A DNA stretch of 64,000 nt, taken from contig NZ_CAJXJS010000004.1 of the NCBI RefSeq assembly GCF_913055165.1, positions 52,995 through 116,994 of the forward strand. The letters run 5' to 3'. Position 1 is the stretch's first letter, and every line of letters begins with the position of its first letter. Positions 1-11,302 of this stretch are shown here, piece by piece. Under the pieces are notes generated by a model. That model worked only from the letters and a program-made list of their open reading frames with translations, did not search any database and was not told the origin of the DNA. Source of the stretch: an uncultured Devosia sp. GTDB lineage: Bacteria; Pseudomonadota; Alphaproteobacteria; Rhizobiales; Devosiaceae. The translations under genes and the position numbers were made by a program.

Positions 1-2830
1 GAGATAGGTCTGGGTGTAGCCGTTGACGCCATTGACTTGAAGAACGTCAGCGCTGCCACCCGTGGCGCTTTCAACAATGGTGTCATGACCACCGCCCCGG
101 TTGTAGGCGTAGGTGTCGTTCCCGGTCCCGCCACTCAAGGTATTGTTGCCGACATTGCCTTCGAGCGTGTTGGCCAAAGAGTTGCCGTTGCCGTTGATAT
201 TGGCAGAGCCGGTCAGCACCAGTTTTTCGACGTAGTTTCCAACCGTGTAGGATATCGAGGATCGGACACTGTCGGTTCCGCCGCCTGCGAGCTCGGTGAC
301 AATGTCACCAGTATTGTCAACGACGTAGGTGTCATTGCCCGATCCCCCGACCAGGGTGTCCGCGCCAACACCACCGTCCAGCCAGTCATTACCGCCACCA
401 CCATTGAGTGTGTTGGCGTATTCATTGCCGATGATGGTGTTGTTCAGGCTGTTGCCAGTGCCGGTTAGCGCGGAAGCGCCGACCAGGGTGAGGTTCTCGA
501 CATTGTTGCCGAGTATATAATTGATGGACGCGATGACCTGATCCGTGCCCTCACCCGTAGCTTCGACCACCAGGTCACCAGCATTATCGACGTGGTACGT
601 GTCGTTGCCTGTGCCGCCCGCCATGGTGTCCGCACCGGCGCCACCATCCAGAGTGTCGTTGCCCCCCCCGCCGCTCAGAACATTCGCAGCGGCATTACCA
701 ATCAGGACATTGTTGAGGCTATTGCCGGTGCCATTGATGGCAGCGCTGCCGGTCAATGTCAGGTTCTCGACATGCGCCGCAAGGGCGTGCGTCACCGACG
801 CCAGAACCAGATCGGTGCCTTCCCCGGAGTGTTCGATAACCGAGTCACTGGCATTGTCGACGACGTAGGTATCGTTGCCGGTGCCGCCGACCATCCAGTC
901 AACGCCCGAACCTCCGTCCAGGTAATCGTTGCCGCCATAGGCAATGAGATCGTCATTGCCCGCTCCGCCGTAGAGCTGGTCGTTGCCGTTATGGGCGTGG
1001 AGGCTGTCATTGCCGTCATCGCCGTAGAGTTCACCCTGGCTACCAACGAAGGTGATGTAGTCATCGCCATCACCACCGTGAACGCGACCGGATTCGGTCA
1101 CCAAGATAAGGTCATCCGCGAACGCGCTGCCGCGCAGACCTTCTATGGAGCTATACGTGTCTCCGGCAGCCTCACCCGTGTTCGACCCAGGAGAGCCAGT
1201 GTGTGCATAGACGCCACTCGATGCTCCCTCATAGGTCACATAGTCGAAGCCAGCGCCGCCATTGTGGGCATCGGCCCCGAGACCACCGATGAGCGTGTCA
1301 TCGCCATCGCCACCATTGAGAGTATCATTGCCGCTGCCACCCGAGAGAATGTTGTTGGCGGCGTTACCGGTGATGACGTTGTTCAACCCGTTACCGGTGC
1401 CGTTAATGGCACTGCTGCCGATCAAGGTTAGGTTTTCGAGGTTGGCCCCCAGGGTGTAGTTGATTGAGGCCCGTACGAGGTCCGTTCCTTCCCCGGAGCC
1501 TTCCGAAACCGTGTCGCCGAGATCATCGACCACGTAGGTGTCGTTCCCCGTACCACCAATGAGTGTGTCGGCGCCGCCCATTCCATCGAGCGTGTCGTGC
1601 CCTGCACCGCCAACAAGAACATTGGCGCCGCTATTCCCGGTTAGAATGTTGTTCGCGCTATTGCCGGTACCGTTGATCGCGGCGCTACCGGTCAGTGTGA
1701 GGTTTTCGACATGCGAGCCGAGAGAGTAGGTGATGGAGGACTGAACGGTGTCCGTGCCGCCGCCTGAGTATTCGACAACACTGTCGCCGGCGTTGTCGAC
1801 CACATAAGTATCATTTCCGGAGCCGCCCACCATCCAGTCGGCACCTGTGCCACCATCAAGTAGATCGTTGCCACCATAGCCGAACAGCTCGTCGTTCTCG
1901 GAGCCGCCATAGAGGGCATCATTGCCATTGTGGGCATAAAGAAAGTCGCTGCCGGCCTCGCCGTGCAGTTCCAAGTCAGTCCCGACACCGGTGATCTCGT
2001 CGTCACCAGCGCCGCCCCAAGCCTTGCCCCCATTTGCCACAATGATCAACTGGTCATCAAAGGCACTGCCGCGCAGCCCCTCGATCGAGAAGTAAGTGTC
2101 GCCGGCAGCTTCTCCGGTATTTTGATTGTAGTCATCGGTATGGACGAGCACGCCGCTGGTCGCGTTCTCATAGGAGGCAATGTCAAACCCATTGCCACCA
2201 TAGAGCGCGTCGGCTCCACCACCCCCAATGAGCACGTCATCGCCATCGCAGCCAGAAAGGACGTTGTTGGCACCATTCCCGGTAATGACATTGGACAGCT
2301 CGTTGCCCGTGCCGTCGATTGTGCCGCCGCCGGTCAGGGTCAGATTTTCCAGGTTTGCACCGAGGGTGTAGCTGATTGAGGAGCGGACCAAATCCGTTCC
2401 CTCACCCGCCAGTTCAGTGACGCTGTCTCCGGTGGAATTGACGATGTAGGTATCATCGCCGTCTCCGCCAGATATGTCGTCGTTTCCGGCTCCTCCATCG
2501 AGAACATTGTCCCCAGTATTGCCGACGAGGACGTTGTCGAGCTCATTGCCAGTGGCGTTGACGTCTTGGCCCCCGATCAGCGTGAGGTTCTCCAGATGTG
2601 CACCCAGCGTGTACGATGCGGACGACCGAACAAGATCGGTCCCCTCGTTGGCCGACTCGACAACCGTGTCTCCGGCATTGTCGACGATGTAGATGTCGTT
2701 TCCGATGCCACCGACCATGTAGTCAGCACCGGCCCCGCCATCCAAGGTGTCATTGCCGCCGTCGCCAACAAGCACATCGTTCCAGCGACCACCGATTAGT
2801 ACATCGTCTCCAGGCGTGCCCCGGATCGTC
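1..2830 (-). repeat. RTX nonapeptide repeat blocks with a ~0.94-kb segmental duplication
   Basis: The minus strand encodes repeated GGxGxDxL nonapeptides interrupted by a recurring module containing GTDLVxSSIxYTLG, LENLTL and INGTGN. Segments near 889-1440 and 1830-2380 share the same order: an MVGG block, a long insert starting near AHNGN, and an ALYGG/ALIGG block. This points to a duplicated unit of about 940 bases. Such blocks fold as calcium-stabilised beta-rolls. Confidence 0.8.
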
Positions 2831-5800
2831 AGCGACTGACCGTTGGAGTGCGTGGTTGTAACAGAGCTGGTGACAAGGTTGCCGTTAGCGTCGAGTGTTT
2901 CGACAATCTTTACCGCGCTTCCGTCGACACGGATGGTGACGGTTTCCACGTAGTCAACGGTTCCGTCATTGTCCGAGTCTCGATCCAACTGCGTGATCAG
3001 CCCATCAGAGCTGATGGATATCACCCCCGAGGCGACAGTGACGTCAGAGGAATTGCGGTCCCAGATTTGACCGCGCTGGGAGCCATCAATTCGAATGGTC
3101 CAGATTTCCAGGTGATCGTCGTGCCCGTCGCCATCGAAGTCCGCAAGGACGGTGCGATTGACACCATCGGCCGCGACATCGATTTTGGTGAGAGCCGCCG
3201 TGGTGGCTCCGGCAACAATGGCGGAGACCCACTTGACCTCGCTGGGCGAAGCCGGTTCGTTCCGAGCCGCAGGCGTTGTGCTCACAACCGTCAGGCTGGA
3301 ACCATCCAGGCGCGTAGTCGCCGTTGTCACCTCGTCGAAGGTACCATCGCCATTAACGTCGACGGAACTGGTCTGTACGCGCCCATCCGCACTGGTGGTG
3401 ACCTTGGCGGATTGAACCAGCAATGGCGTGATCACGACGACGGTGCCGTCGCTGGCGCGGGCGCTGATCTGATAGATGTCGACTGTTTCCTCGGTCGACC
3501 CATCGGCGTTGTCATGCCAGCGATGGGTCGTCGACAGATCGAAGGTACCATCACCATCGATATCTTGCTGAGCCGTGCTCTCGCGGCCATCCGCCGTTTT
3601 TGTCGTCAGTGTCCGGCTGGTAACGCCGCCGGTTTCATTGAAGTCCCGGATTTCAACGGTCGAGCTGCCATCGACGTGTTGAAGCACATCCTTGAGCTGA
3701 TCGACCACACCGTCGCCATTAGAGTCACGGGTGAAGGTAACGATGCGACCATCTGCACTGGTCGTGTTGGTCGTACGCTCCTGCAGTGTGGTCCCAGCGC
3801 CATCGTACTTAGACACAGTCACGACGGTCGTACCGTCCGCGAGGGTCAGAGTTTCGGTCGTCTTGGTGCGATCGGGACCACCAACACCATCCGGGTCTTC
3901 CTGGAGGGTGATTGTGCGACCGTCGGCGCTCGTTGTGACGATCGTCTGAGATAGCGGCGCGCCACCGAACGTGGTGTTGGTTTCCGTTTCCGTGGTCGAT
4001 CCGTCGGCGTTTCTGACGATGGTGCGAACCGACACCTCGTCCACATTGCCGTCACCATTGGTGTCCCATTCACGGGTTTCGATCAGACCATCGGCACTCC
4101 GGGTCACGGCGAACTGCGACAGCATAGTTGTGCCGGAGAAATGCGTCGTGGTTCGCGTGGTCGAGCCGTCGCTATTGAAGGTGGTCTCGTCGGTGCGGCT
4201 GGTTTCGGCCACACCGTCACCATCCCTATCCCATTCCGAAGTGATGGTGCGACCGTTCGGGCTCGTCGTTATGACGGCCTGTTCCACCAGTGATCGGGCG
4301 TAGCTTGGGTTCGCGTCGGCTGCGTTCCCGCCGCTAAGGTCGTAGCGAGAGATGGTTTTGACGCGCGCTCCGTCCGTACCGATAACCGAGGACTCAACGG
4401 TCTCCCTTTCGGCCAGGCCGTTGCCATCGGCGTCAAACTGCGTCGTCCGTACCAGTCCGTTGGCTGACTCGAGCACATACTTTCCGCCGGCGGTCCCATA
4501 TTCTCTGCCAGAGGCAGAAGTGACCGTGCCGTCCATATAGGATGTAACAACCGAACCGTCGGCGCGACTGGCTTTCACTACTGTCTGATCAACAGTGCCA
4601 TCGCCGTCAATGTCGGTGGTAGTGCGGACCATTGTGCCGTCAGCGCTGACGCTGGAAACCGTCCGATCGTTGAGAGACCCGTCGCCCTTGCGGTTCTCCA
4701 CGACCCGAGTGGTGGTACCGTCAGCCGCAACGGAGGTCACTTCGCTGCGCGTGCGAGTGGTGCCGCTGCCGAGCGCTTCGAAGGTGCTCTCAATGGTAAG
4801 ACCGTCGCCACTTGTGACGGTGGTGGTTTTCCCCTCGAGGACATTGCCAGCCTTGTAATGGGTTTCGACACGGCTGCGTGACCCATCGGCATTCAGCGTC
4901 GTCACGTCCGTGGTCTTGCGATCGATCGCCGTGTCGCCATCCAGATCAGTTTCAACCGTAATGGACAGTCCAGTGGCGCTCACGGCGCGGACCGAACGCG
5001 ATTCCAACGTGGCGCCATCGAAGGTTTCGGTTTCCGTGGTCACCGATCCACTGGCAGTGGTCACTGTCTCGATCGTCTTGTCGGTCACGCCATCACCGTC
5101 GAGGTCGATGACCGTCGACGCGGAGAGGCCGTCCCCACTAATTGTGGTGACGTTCTGACGGACAAGACTATTGTCCTGGCTCCGTGTGGTGGTCGTCACG
5201 GTGCGGGACCCGTCGGCGTTGAGGACGGTTGTCTCGGTTTCCTTGATATCTGGCGTGGTGGAGTCACCTAAGTATTTCCACGACGTCTTGCTGAGGCCAT
5301 CATCGCTGACCGTGGCGACAAGGCGCCCTGTTTGGACCATGCCGTCGCCATTGAAGTTGGTCGTCGTGCGTGTCGTCGAACCATCACTGTTGAGAACCGT
5401 AACTTCGGTGACCTGGCTGTCGATGATGCCGTCACCATCGGCATCGCGTTCGGTCTCGATCGAAAGGCCGTTGCCGCTGACAACCGTGACGCTGCTGTCA
5501 ATCTTGTCAGCCGTGGTCGTGCCAATGCCGGCATACCGCGTGGTTGTGATTTGGGTGGTCCCGTCCGTATTGAGGACTTTGGCTTCGACTTCGGTGCTGT
5601 CGAAGTCACCGTCGCCATCCGCATCCGTCTTCCTAGCTACCACCAGGCCATTGGCGCTAATGGTGGTCACGGTTCGTCCGAGCAGGACCGAGCCGTCCGG
5701 GCTATATCCGACAACGGTTTCAGTGCGTGAACCGTCGGAAGCGGTTACGCTCGTGGTGACGGTTTCTGGACTGGTGTTCGTTCCGACATAGGTCGAGGTC

Positions 5801-8800
5801 GTAGAGGTCAGGCGGTCAGCGCTTGTTTGTGTGACTGCCTTTGCGGCAACAGCCAGACTTGAACCCGCATAAGTGGTGACGGTCTGGGTTGTCGAACCAT
5901 CACCATTGAGGACCCTCACGCTCGTGACGGTCTTGTGGGGGCTGGTTTCTCCTTCGTTGAAGGTCTCAACGCTGCTGCTCAACCCGTCTGCACTTGTCTC
6001 TGTTACCGTCCGCGTGATGTCTGTGGTGTCGGACCCATCGCGCAGGATCTGGGTCTTGGTGGACGAGCCGTCTTGATTGATCACCGTTGTGGTGCGGCGG
6101 ATGGCGTCCACAACGCCGTTGCCGTCTGCATCAAGCTGGGTGGAACGGGTCAATCCATCACTGCTCGTCGTGGTGATCGTCTTGGACACCAGGTTCGCGC
6201 CGTTGGGCGAGTAGACCTCGGAGGTCTCAACCGTATCGGTTCCCACCACAGCAACGGTTTGGGTGCGGTCGATCTGTCCGTCACCATCGCTGTCGATAGA
6301 CGTGCTCCGGGTCTTGCCGTCCGCGCTCCATGTCGTGACGGTCTGGCTCAACAGATCGTTGTTGCCGGCACGTGCTGTGACCGTGCGTGTCGTCGATCCG
6401 TCACCGGCAATCACTCTGAGATCGCGAACGACGCTATCTGTGTCGCCGTCGCCATCAAGGTCGGAACTTACAGTCCGATCCAAACCATCTTCGCTCAAAT
6501 CGGTTGTCGCGCTGCTGCGCAGGCTATTGTCGTTATTGCGAATCTCGACGGTCGTTGTGGTGCTATCATCCAGGTTGCGGACAATGACACTCGACGTTTC
6601 GAGATCCAAGTCGCCGTCACCATCCATGTCGACTTCGATCGTCTTGTCGCTGGCATCTGCGCTGACCGTTGTCACGGTGCTGCCGATCCGGTGAGCCGAC
6701 GATGTACCGCTGCCCGCATAGCTGGTGACGGTTTCTGTGCGCGTCCCGCTTCCAGCCACCGAGGTACTCTCGATCTGAGAAGCATTGATGACCCCGTCGC
6801 CAGTGGTGTCTGCCTGAGTTGTCTTACTCAAGCCGTCGGCACTCGTTGTGGTAGTGGTCTCGCTGCGGGTCGACCCATCCGCGTTGAGCGTCTCAATGGT
6901 GACAGTGAGGCTTCCGTCATTGCCCGTGACCCGCGTCTCAACGCGATCAAACCGTGTTCCGGAGCCAGACAGGTCGAAGCTCACCTCGACTGTCTTGCCA
7001 TCGGCACTGGTTTCGGTCACCTGGCGCCGCTGCAGGATCGTACCGGACCCGTCATAGTCGAGTCGGGTCTCGGTAACCTCGCCATTGCCAGCCACCGAGC
7101 GCGTCTCGACAACGACCCGGTCATTGATGCCGTCGCCATCGTCATCGAATTCTATCGTGCGGGTACTGCCATCGGCGCTGGTCGTGCTAGCGGTGGTGTG
7201 GGCAATGCTGCCATCAGCCTTAGTCGCGCTGTTAAGGATTGTAGTCGAACCGTCCTGATGATGGGTCACCGTCCTGGTGACCACGAAACCATCGGTCTCA
7301 TGGGCGAGCTTGGTGTCGGCGACCATCCCGGTGCTGCCGTCGCCGCGCTTGTAGATGGCGCCGCCAAGGACCGTCGACCCATCCGAATATTCAACCGTCT
7401 GATTGTTGCTGACCAGGGTGATCTCTGTGATGTTCAGCGCACCCAGCGTCGTGAGGGTGGTGGTGCCATCCGCATTGGTCACCATGACCTTAAACAGAGA
7501 CCAGTCCGTGTCACCCGCGTCGAGCTTGCCGTTGTTGTTGCTGTCGAAGATCGACAGCAGCGCCTGGAGGTCGGATTTGGCGCTTTTGTCCCACTCGGTA
7601 AACACGAGCTCGCTACGCTGATCGATAACCCCGTCATTTCCAGCGTCGCGCACCAGCACGCCGTCCCCGGTGCCAGCCCACGCCGTCCGATGCTGCTTGC
7701 CGTCGTCAGCAAGGTTCATGAAGGTGTTGGACGTGCCCAACGTGGTCAGACGAATGCCGTCCCCGTCAAGGTCGATGAGGATGGGGCCAACTAGGCTCTG
7801 TGCGGGGCCATCGCCCCAGCGATCCGAACTGGAACTCGAGCTTGAACTGGAACTGGATGGCGCCGGCCGGTAGACGACCCGATCCTCGAATTTTCCGGTG
7901 TCGTTGTTATAGTGTTTGACAGTCTGCTGGTAGAGGGGTTCGCCGGTATTGGCCGACACATAGTTCGTTGCCGAGGTGGTTTGCCCGGTGTAGTTGTTCG
8001 TCCAACTCCCGTCGCTGTTGCGGGTGTACGTCGAACTGTCGTACTCGCCATCATTGTAGGAATTCTTCGGCCCAACATTGGCGGGGTCAATTGATCCCGC
8101 GGAAAGCTTAGTGGGGTCAATCCGGGCGCCGGTTTCAGGATCCTTGGTTATGACGTTTCCGTTGGCATCTGTGTACTGGACGACCCACTGCGACGAGCCA
8201 TCGGCCTTGGTCATCTGCTTCAGTAGATCGGAGCGCCAGACTTTTTCCTGCTGGGAATAGAGTTCGCTGGTCGAGCCGGCGTTAAAAACCGCGCGATCGG
8301 GACCGAAGGGGCGGTCCTGAATACTATCGTAGGGGTTCGATTGTCTAGAGTTCCACTCTTCTGCCGCCAGACGCCCCCCGATACCGTTTCCGCTGAGCGC
8401 ATCAGACAACGCTGGGAGTGAGACAGAGGCGTTATGGACTCGCAATCCACCAGCAACGAATGTGTGCAATCCCTCTACTTCTATATTATAAGTTTTCCAG
8501 CCGGTTTTCTGTACTGGGGACATTGCCAAGTCGCCGACGACGGGCTGGAATAAACCTTCGGCCAGTTCAAAAAGCCCCGCAGTACTCGATGAAAACCTTA
8601 CTGCACTCCCGTCAATCCGGACTAGATCTCCCTCAGCAGAGACGACTCTAAGGCCACTACCAATTATGTCTGAGACTGGCCTGAATCGGCCATCATGGCA
8701 CAGGTAATGATGACCCGGTGTAACTACAGCGCCATTACTCAGAACGATGAATTCCTCGGTGACGTTCTCAAAGACACGCCGTACCTGTCTATTGGCAAGA

Positions 8801-9453
8801 TCTCCCCGTCCTACCTCAGAATTCGCGTCAAACGCCTTTACCAAGTCCCCAGCTCGAATGTCACGAATTGCCTTCACCGAGCCGTCCGACATAAGCACGG
8901 AGACGCTTCCATCAAAACAGAAATGCTCCATAGCCGCAGCTTGATTGGACACCGAGTATTCGGAATCCGGGGCGGAACGCCCAAAGAAACCATATTCTCC
9001 GTACCCCAGATCATCGTGCAACCCAGGCGCATAATTTCCCGGCACATCCAGCCCTAGTCTAGACAGTATTGAGCCAACTACCGTATTGCTATTGTTAGTA
9101 TGGCCTAAGTAGGCATGGCCATCGGCATGAATACCCATCGCCATAGTCGCAGCACTCTGCCACACCGAAGACAAGTCCTCGCCCACAGCTACTATTTGGC
9201 GGTCCTCTGAGAATCGAAATCTGTAATCGTACTGACCATCTACATATGGGCCTTCCGTAACCACGATTTGGCCCCATGGACGAAGCGGATCGGAAAAGTC
9301 CGGTGAGTTTCGTTCAGGACCTCCACTTATCGCTCTTGTTTGGAAGTCATAGCTTTCTAGTGGATGATATAGCAAAAAAGCATGGTTCGCACCGAACATG
9401 CCAGAATCTCTGAAGACAATCTCAATGTATTCATATCCGCTTGCGTTTGCCAA
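1..9453 (-). CDS. Giant RTX (hemolysin-type calcium-binding) protein with N-terminal Hint domain, C-terminus beyond the left edge
   Basis: One open minus-strand frame of 3,151 codons reaches base 1 without a stop. Residues 1-175 are an unrecognised domain. A Hint (hedgehog/intein-type) domain follows at about 177-341, starting at Cys in CFDGSVSV and ending in [13 protein letters not shown] Ser-rich linker lies near residue 535. About 25 degenerate repeats with DxDGDGxxD loops then occupy roughly residues 760-2170. From about 2210 onward there are RTX nonapeptides of the GGxGxDxL type. RTX proteins bind calcium and are normally exported by type I secretion through a C-terminal signal, which would be outside the window. 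The start is a TTG at 9453 behind GGAGGG; an in-frame ATG at residue 18 is the alternative. The gene follows a lipoprotein gene 27 bases away, so the two are probably co-transcribed. A final toxin, adhesin or enzyme domain cannot be judged from here. Confidence 0.88.
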   Translation of the reverse strand, partial: MANASGYEYIEIVFRDSGMFGANHAFLLYHPLESYDFQTRAISGGPERNSPDFSDPLRPWGQIVVTEGPYVDGQYDYRFRFSEDRQIVAVGEDLSSVWQSAATMAMGIHADGHAYLGHTNNSNTVVGSILSRLGLDVPGNYAPGLHDDLGYGEYGFFGRSAPDSEYSVSNQAAAMEHFCFDGSVSVLMSDGSVKAIRDIRAGDLVKAFDANSEVGRGDLANRQVRRVFENVTEEFIVLSNGAVVTPGHHYLCHDGRFRPVSDIIGSGLRVVSAEGDLVRIDGSAVRFSSSTAGLFELAEGLFQPVVGDLAMSPVQKTGWKTYNIEVEGLHTFVAGGLRVHNASVSLPALSDALSGNGIGGRLAAEEWNSRQSNPYDSIQDRPFGPDRAVFNAGSTSELYSQQEKVWRSDLLKQMTKADGSSQWVVQYTDANGNVITKDPETGARIDPTKLSAGSIDPANVGPKNSYNDGEYDSSTYTRNSDGSWTNNYTGQTTSATNYVSANTGEPLYQQTVKHYNNDTGKFEDRVVYRPAPSSSSSSSSSSSDRWGDGPAQSLVGPILIDLDGDGIRLTTLGTSNTFMNLADDGKQHRTAWAGTGDGVLVRDAGNDGVIDQRSELVFTEWDKSAKSDLQALLSIFDSNNNGKLDAGDTDWSLFKVMVTNADGTTTLTTLGALNITEITLVSNNQTVEYSDGSTVLGGAIYKRGDGSTGMVADTKLAHETDGFVVTRTVTHHQDGSTTILNSATKADGSIAHTTASTTSADGSTRTIEFDDDGDGINDRVVVETRSVAGNGEVTETRLDYDGSGTILQRRQVTETSADGKTVEVSFDLSGSGTRFDRVETRVTGNDGSLTVTIETLNADGSTRSETTTTTSADGLSKTTQADTTGDGVINASQIESTSVAGSGTRTETVTSYAGSGTSSAHRIGSTVTTVSADASDKTIEVDMDGDGDLDLETSSVIVRNLDDSTTTTVEIRNNDNSLRSSATTDLSEDGLDRTVSSDLDGDGDTDSVVRDLRVIAGDGSTTRTVTARAGNNDLLSQTVTTWSADGKTRSTSIDSDGDGQIDRTQTVAVVGTDTVETSEVYSPNGANLVSKTITTTSSDGLTRSTQLDADGNGVVDAIRRTTTVINQDGSSTKTQILRDGSDTTDITRTVTETSADGLSSSVETFNEGETSPHKTVTSVRVLNGDGSTTQTVTTYAGSSLAVAAKAVTQTSADRLTSTTSTYVGTNTSPETVTTSVTASDGSRTETVVGYSPDGSVLLGRTVTTISANGLVVARKTDADGDGDFDSTEVEAKVLNTDGTTQITTTRYAGIGTTTADKIDSSVTVVSGNGLSIETERDADGDGIIDSQVTEVTVLNSDGSTTRTTTNFNGDGMVQTGRLVATVSDDGLSKTSWKYLGDSTTPDIKETETTVLNADGSRTVTTTTRSQDNSLVRQNVTTISGDGLSASTVIDLDGDGVTDKTIETVTTASGSVTTETETFDGATLESRSVRAVSATGLSITVETDLDGDTAIDRKTTDVTTLNADGSRSRVETHYKAGNVLEGKTTTVTSGDGLTIESTFEALGSGTTRTRSEVTSVAADGTTTRVVENRKGDGSLNDRTVSSVSADGTMVRTTTDIDGDGTVDQTVVKASRADGSVVTSYMDGTVTSASGREYGTAGGKYVLESANGLVRTTQFDADGNGLAERETVESSVIGTDGARVKTISRYDLSGGNAADANPSYARSLVEQAVITTSPNGRTITSEWDRDGDGVAETSRTDETTFNSDGSTTRTTTHFSGTTMLSQFAVTRSADGLIETREWDTNGDGNVDEVSVRTIVRNADGSTTETETNTTFGGAPLSQTIVTTSADGRTITLQEDPDGVGGPDRTKTTETLTLADGTTVVTVSKYDGAGTTLQERTTNTTSADGRIVTFTRDSNGDGVVDQLKDVLQHVDGSSTVEIRDFNETGGVTSRTLTTKTADGRESTAQQDIDGDGTFDLSTTHRWHDNADGSTEETVDIYQISARASDGTVVVITPLLVQSAKVTTSADGRVQTSSVDVNGDGTFDEVTTATTRLDGSSLTVVSTTPAARNEPASPSEVKWVSAIVAGATTAALTKIDVAADGVNRTVLADFDGDGHDDHLEIWTIRIDGSQRGQIWDRNSSDVTVASGVISISSDGLITQLDRDSDNDGTVDYVETVTIRVDGSAVKIVETLDANGNLVTSSVTTTHSNGQSLTIRGTPGDDVLIGGRWNDVLVGDGGNDTLDGGAGADYMVGGIGNDIYIVDNAGDTVVESANEGTDLVRSSASYTLGAHLENLTLIGGQDVNATGNELDNVLVGNTGDNVLDGGAGNDDISGGDGDDTYIVNSTGDSVTELAGEGTDLVRSSISYTLGANLENLTLTGGGTIDGTGNELSNVITGNGANNVLSGCDGDDVLIGGGGADALYGGNGFDIASYENATSGVLVHTDDYNQNTGEAAGDTYFSIEGLRGSAFDDQLIIVANGGKAWGGAGDDEITGVGTDLELHGEAGSDFLYAHNGNDALYGGSENDELFGYGGNDLLDGGTGADWMVGGSGNDTYVVDNAGDSVVEYSGGGTDTVQSSITYSLGSHVENLTLTGSAAINGTGNSANNILTGNSGANVLVGGAGHDTLDGMGGADTLIGGTGNDTYVVDDLGDTVSEGSGEGTDLVRASINYTLGANLENLTLIGSSAINGTGNGLNNVITGNAANNILSGGSGNDTLNGGDGDDTLIGGLGADAHNGGAGFDYVTYEGASSGVYAHTGSPGSNTGEAAGDTYSSIEGLRGSAFADDLILVTESGRVHGGDGDDYITFVGSQGELYGDDGNDSLHAHNGNDQLYGGAGNDDLIAYGGNDYLDGGSGVDWMVGGTGNDTYVVDNASDSVIEHSGEGTDLVLASVTHALAAHVENLTLTGSAAINGTGNSLNNVLIGNAAANVLSGGGGNDTLDGGAGADTMAGGTGNDTYHVDNAGDLVVEATGEGTDQVIASINYILGNNVENLTLVGASALTGTGNSLNNTIIGNEYANTLNGGGGNDWLDGGVGADTLVGGSGNDTYVVDNTGDIVTELAGGGTDSVRSSISYTVGNYVEKLVLTGSANINGNGNSLANTLEGNVGNNTLSGGTGNDTYAYNRGGGHDTIVESATGGSADVLQVNGVNGYTQTYL
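2940..7160 (-). repeat. Tandem array of about 25 degenerate ~53-residue repeats in the RTX protein
   Basis: Each unit of roughly 160 bases encodes the pattern xSADGLxxxx, then DxDGDGxxD, then TxLNADGSxT and a short variable tail. The copies are diverged rather than identical. The DxDGDGxxD loop resembles calcium-binding loops of dockerin, EF-hand or thrombospondin type-3 repeats. The array sits between the Hint domain and the RTX nonapeptides. The copy number is estimated from spacing, not from an alignment. Confidence 0.7.
8432..8923 (-). other. Hint (intein/hedgehog-like self-processing) domain inside the RTX protein
   Basis: The segment begins with Cys in [14 protein letters not shown], contains the Hint-typical stretches IRAGDLV and TPGHHYL, and ends with [13 protein letters not shown] nucleophilic Cys at the start and a terminal His-Asn are the residues used in Hint autoprocessing. 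The arrangement resembles the pretoxin-Hint of polymorphic toxins, but here it lies upstream of the repeats rather than just before a C-terminal toxin. Whether it cleaves itself is inference. Confidence 0.8.
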
Positions 9454-9480
9454 TTTTCCCTCCAAAAATTAAGACATTGC

Positions 9481-9864
9481 CTACAGATAGTAAGACTCGA
9501 CCATTGCTGAGCACTCAGTCGGTTGAGACTCGACGATTAGGGCCCTTTTAAACTGCATTAGCCTTGTCACCATTATTTCTACTCGAACTCCGCCCTCAAT
9601 GTTATGGACGGAGACTTCCGCGTCGCCATATTGAGCATTGCCGTCTCGAAAATCATCGATCGAAAACATCGAGCAAACCGTCTTCGACACATCTTTTCGA
9701 AAATCCAACATCCCACCGCCCGGCGTTTCTTCAATTACCTTTATGTATTTTTGCAGGTCAGGCGGATATTTTTCCAAAGCTCCACACCCAAACAGTATAA
9801 TCGGAAGAATAGCGCAAAAAAAACGACAAGAAATTTCTGCCAGATCAATCTTTGAGAGCTTCAT
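9481..9864 (-). CDS. Small predicted lipoprotein upstream of the RTX gene
   Basis: This 127-residue protein has a positively charged start, a hydrophobic stretch (FFCAILPIILFGCGAL) and a lipobox-like LFGC, so Cys27 is the likely lipidation site. The mature part is unrecognised; it has a VEIMVTRLMQF strand-rich segment and three further Cys residues. Its stop is 27 bases before the RTX start on the same strand, which suggests an operon and a role linked to the RTX protein such as export, anchoring or protection of the producer. That role is inference. The gene is visibly AT-richer than its surroundings, a sign of separate origin. Function unknown. Confidence 0.6.
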   Translation of the reverse strand: MKLSKIDLAEISCRFFCAILPIILFGCGALEKYPPDLQKYIKVIEETPGGGMLDFRKDVSKTVCSMFSIDDFRDGNAQYGDAEVSVHNIEGGVRVEIMVTRLMQFKRALIVESQPTECSAMVESYYL

Positions 9865-11302
9865 AATTCACATTTCTCGCTGCACAGGTCGTTTGACTCT
9901 CTGATGAGAAAAGGCGCGCTATATTGATCAATTACATTCTGACTTGGAAACATAGGTTCGCACAAGCGTCAAAAGTGGCCGGTTTTGGGATAAGTCCCAA
10001 TTGCACTGCAGTTGGTGTTGTTGCAGCAAAAACGTTGCCTGACCCTTCGCTCGAATGCCGACGAGTGAGCGCGGACTTGGTAGGAGTGCTGATCGCGCAT
10101 TCAACTCCCGACACCATAGTTTTGGTCTAATGTTGCCGTGAGAGATTGACCTTGAGTGGCCCCAGCGCCTGCGCGAACCCGAACTCCAACAACTTAGCTG
10201 CGGACGCCGGTTGCGACGCGCCCCCCACCCCGAACAGTCGAGCCCGCACTACTGGCGGAACGCAGTTCCGTCTTCGGCAATGCACGCCAACTCGAAGCCC
10301 TAGGCTTCTTGACGCTTTCGGCCCGTCGGATGTTGCACAAATAGGCGAACCCCAGTCCGCGCAAAACGCCTGCTGGCGGCGCCTACCACTTTCGTCCGTC
10401 TTCACTCAGATTTTGGGCTCGTCTGTCTTCAATCGGAAGTCTCCCTCCGAGCATGGAGCCATGACCCGGAAGGCGGCTCCAGACAGCTGCTGGCAATCGG
10501 TGCAGTGGCATATGCGAACCTTTTCGGGACCAATTATCGCGTCAAAAGTTATGACCCCACAGTGGCACGAGTCCGTTGACAAGCACCTGTCCCTGCGCTT
10601 GGCCCACCGTCACTTCGGCCGCCGGTCGCAGCGAAGCGGACCTACCAATAATCAGAGTGGCTGTCGGGCTCAATGGTTTCCTGGCGACAATGCCGCGGTG
10701 ATTTGGCGACGCATCCACCTCATATGCGGCGCAGGGGGCTTCGAAAACCCTCGCGCATCGAACCTGCGACCCATGCTTGCGTACCGGACCGTCCTAACCG
10801 GGGCCCCAAAAACGGCGAGCTGAATGGGTCCGCTAGAATCCGAACCTGAACTGGATTCCTGTTAATTATCCGATGAATGCAATTTTACGGATCGGAACGA
10901 CTGAAGGATTACGGAACGAGGGTGAAAAGTCGCAGGGCACCGATTGCCAGCGCTAGGGCCGCGAAACGCCCGGCTGCCCTGACTTTTTACAAAGAGCGTC
11001 ATAAATCAGCGCACGATCCACCTACCAGGTGGGCCAAATCTATTCCACTACATTTTTCTCACGCGGCGCGCAAAAAGCTCGCGTTCGCAGGTACTTGGGC
11101 AGGCACTGTAAGGATTGGGAATCTATCCTTTGGTGTTCCAAAATTACCTTACCTTACAGAAAGTGCTTCCAGCGCTATCCTTGCAACAATCCTTACATGG
11201 CACCAAGTGCAAGTGCGGATCATTTCCTTTGACCTACAGGTAATACTGCCCCGATGCTTATGACGCGCCAGACAAACGGCGTTGTATCACGGGGTGTCAG
11301 CC
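9865..11302. other. Gene-poor stretch between the lipoprotein gene and the recombinases
   Basis: No open frame here has a recognisable product. The longest (10146-10823, plus) has a low-complexity, Arg/Ser/Pro-rich translation typical of a spurious frame. Base composition varies, with an AT-richer part near 11.0-11.25 kb. It must hold the promoters of the lipoprotein/RTX operon and of the recombinase pair, but I cannot assign them. It may be decayed island DNA. Confidence 0.5.

Noticed and set aside
1..7160. Repeated DNA that could look like a CRISPR array
   Set aside because: The repeats are diverged, in frame and encode protein repeats; there are no short identical repeats with unique spacers.
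37..8651. Many plus-strand open frames in the first 8.6 kb
   Set aside because: They are antisense shadows of the giant RTX gene; their translations follow the repeat period and resemble no protein family.
10740..10810. tRNA-like piece (ATCGAACCTGCGACC on the plus strand)
   Set aside because: The reverse complement resembles a T-arm, but the stem does not pair and no acceptor or anticodon arm can be drawn.
10146..10823. A 225-codon plus-strand frame
   Set aside because: Biased Arg/Ser/Pro/Asn content, no motif and no clear ribosome binding site.
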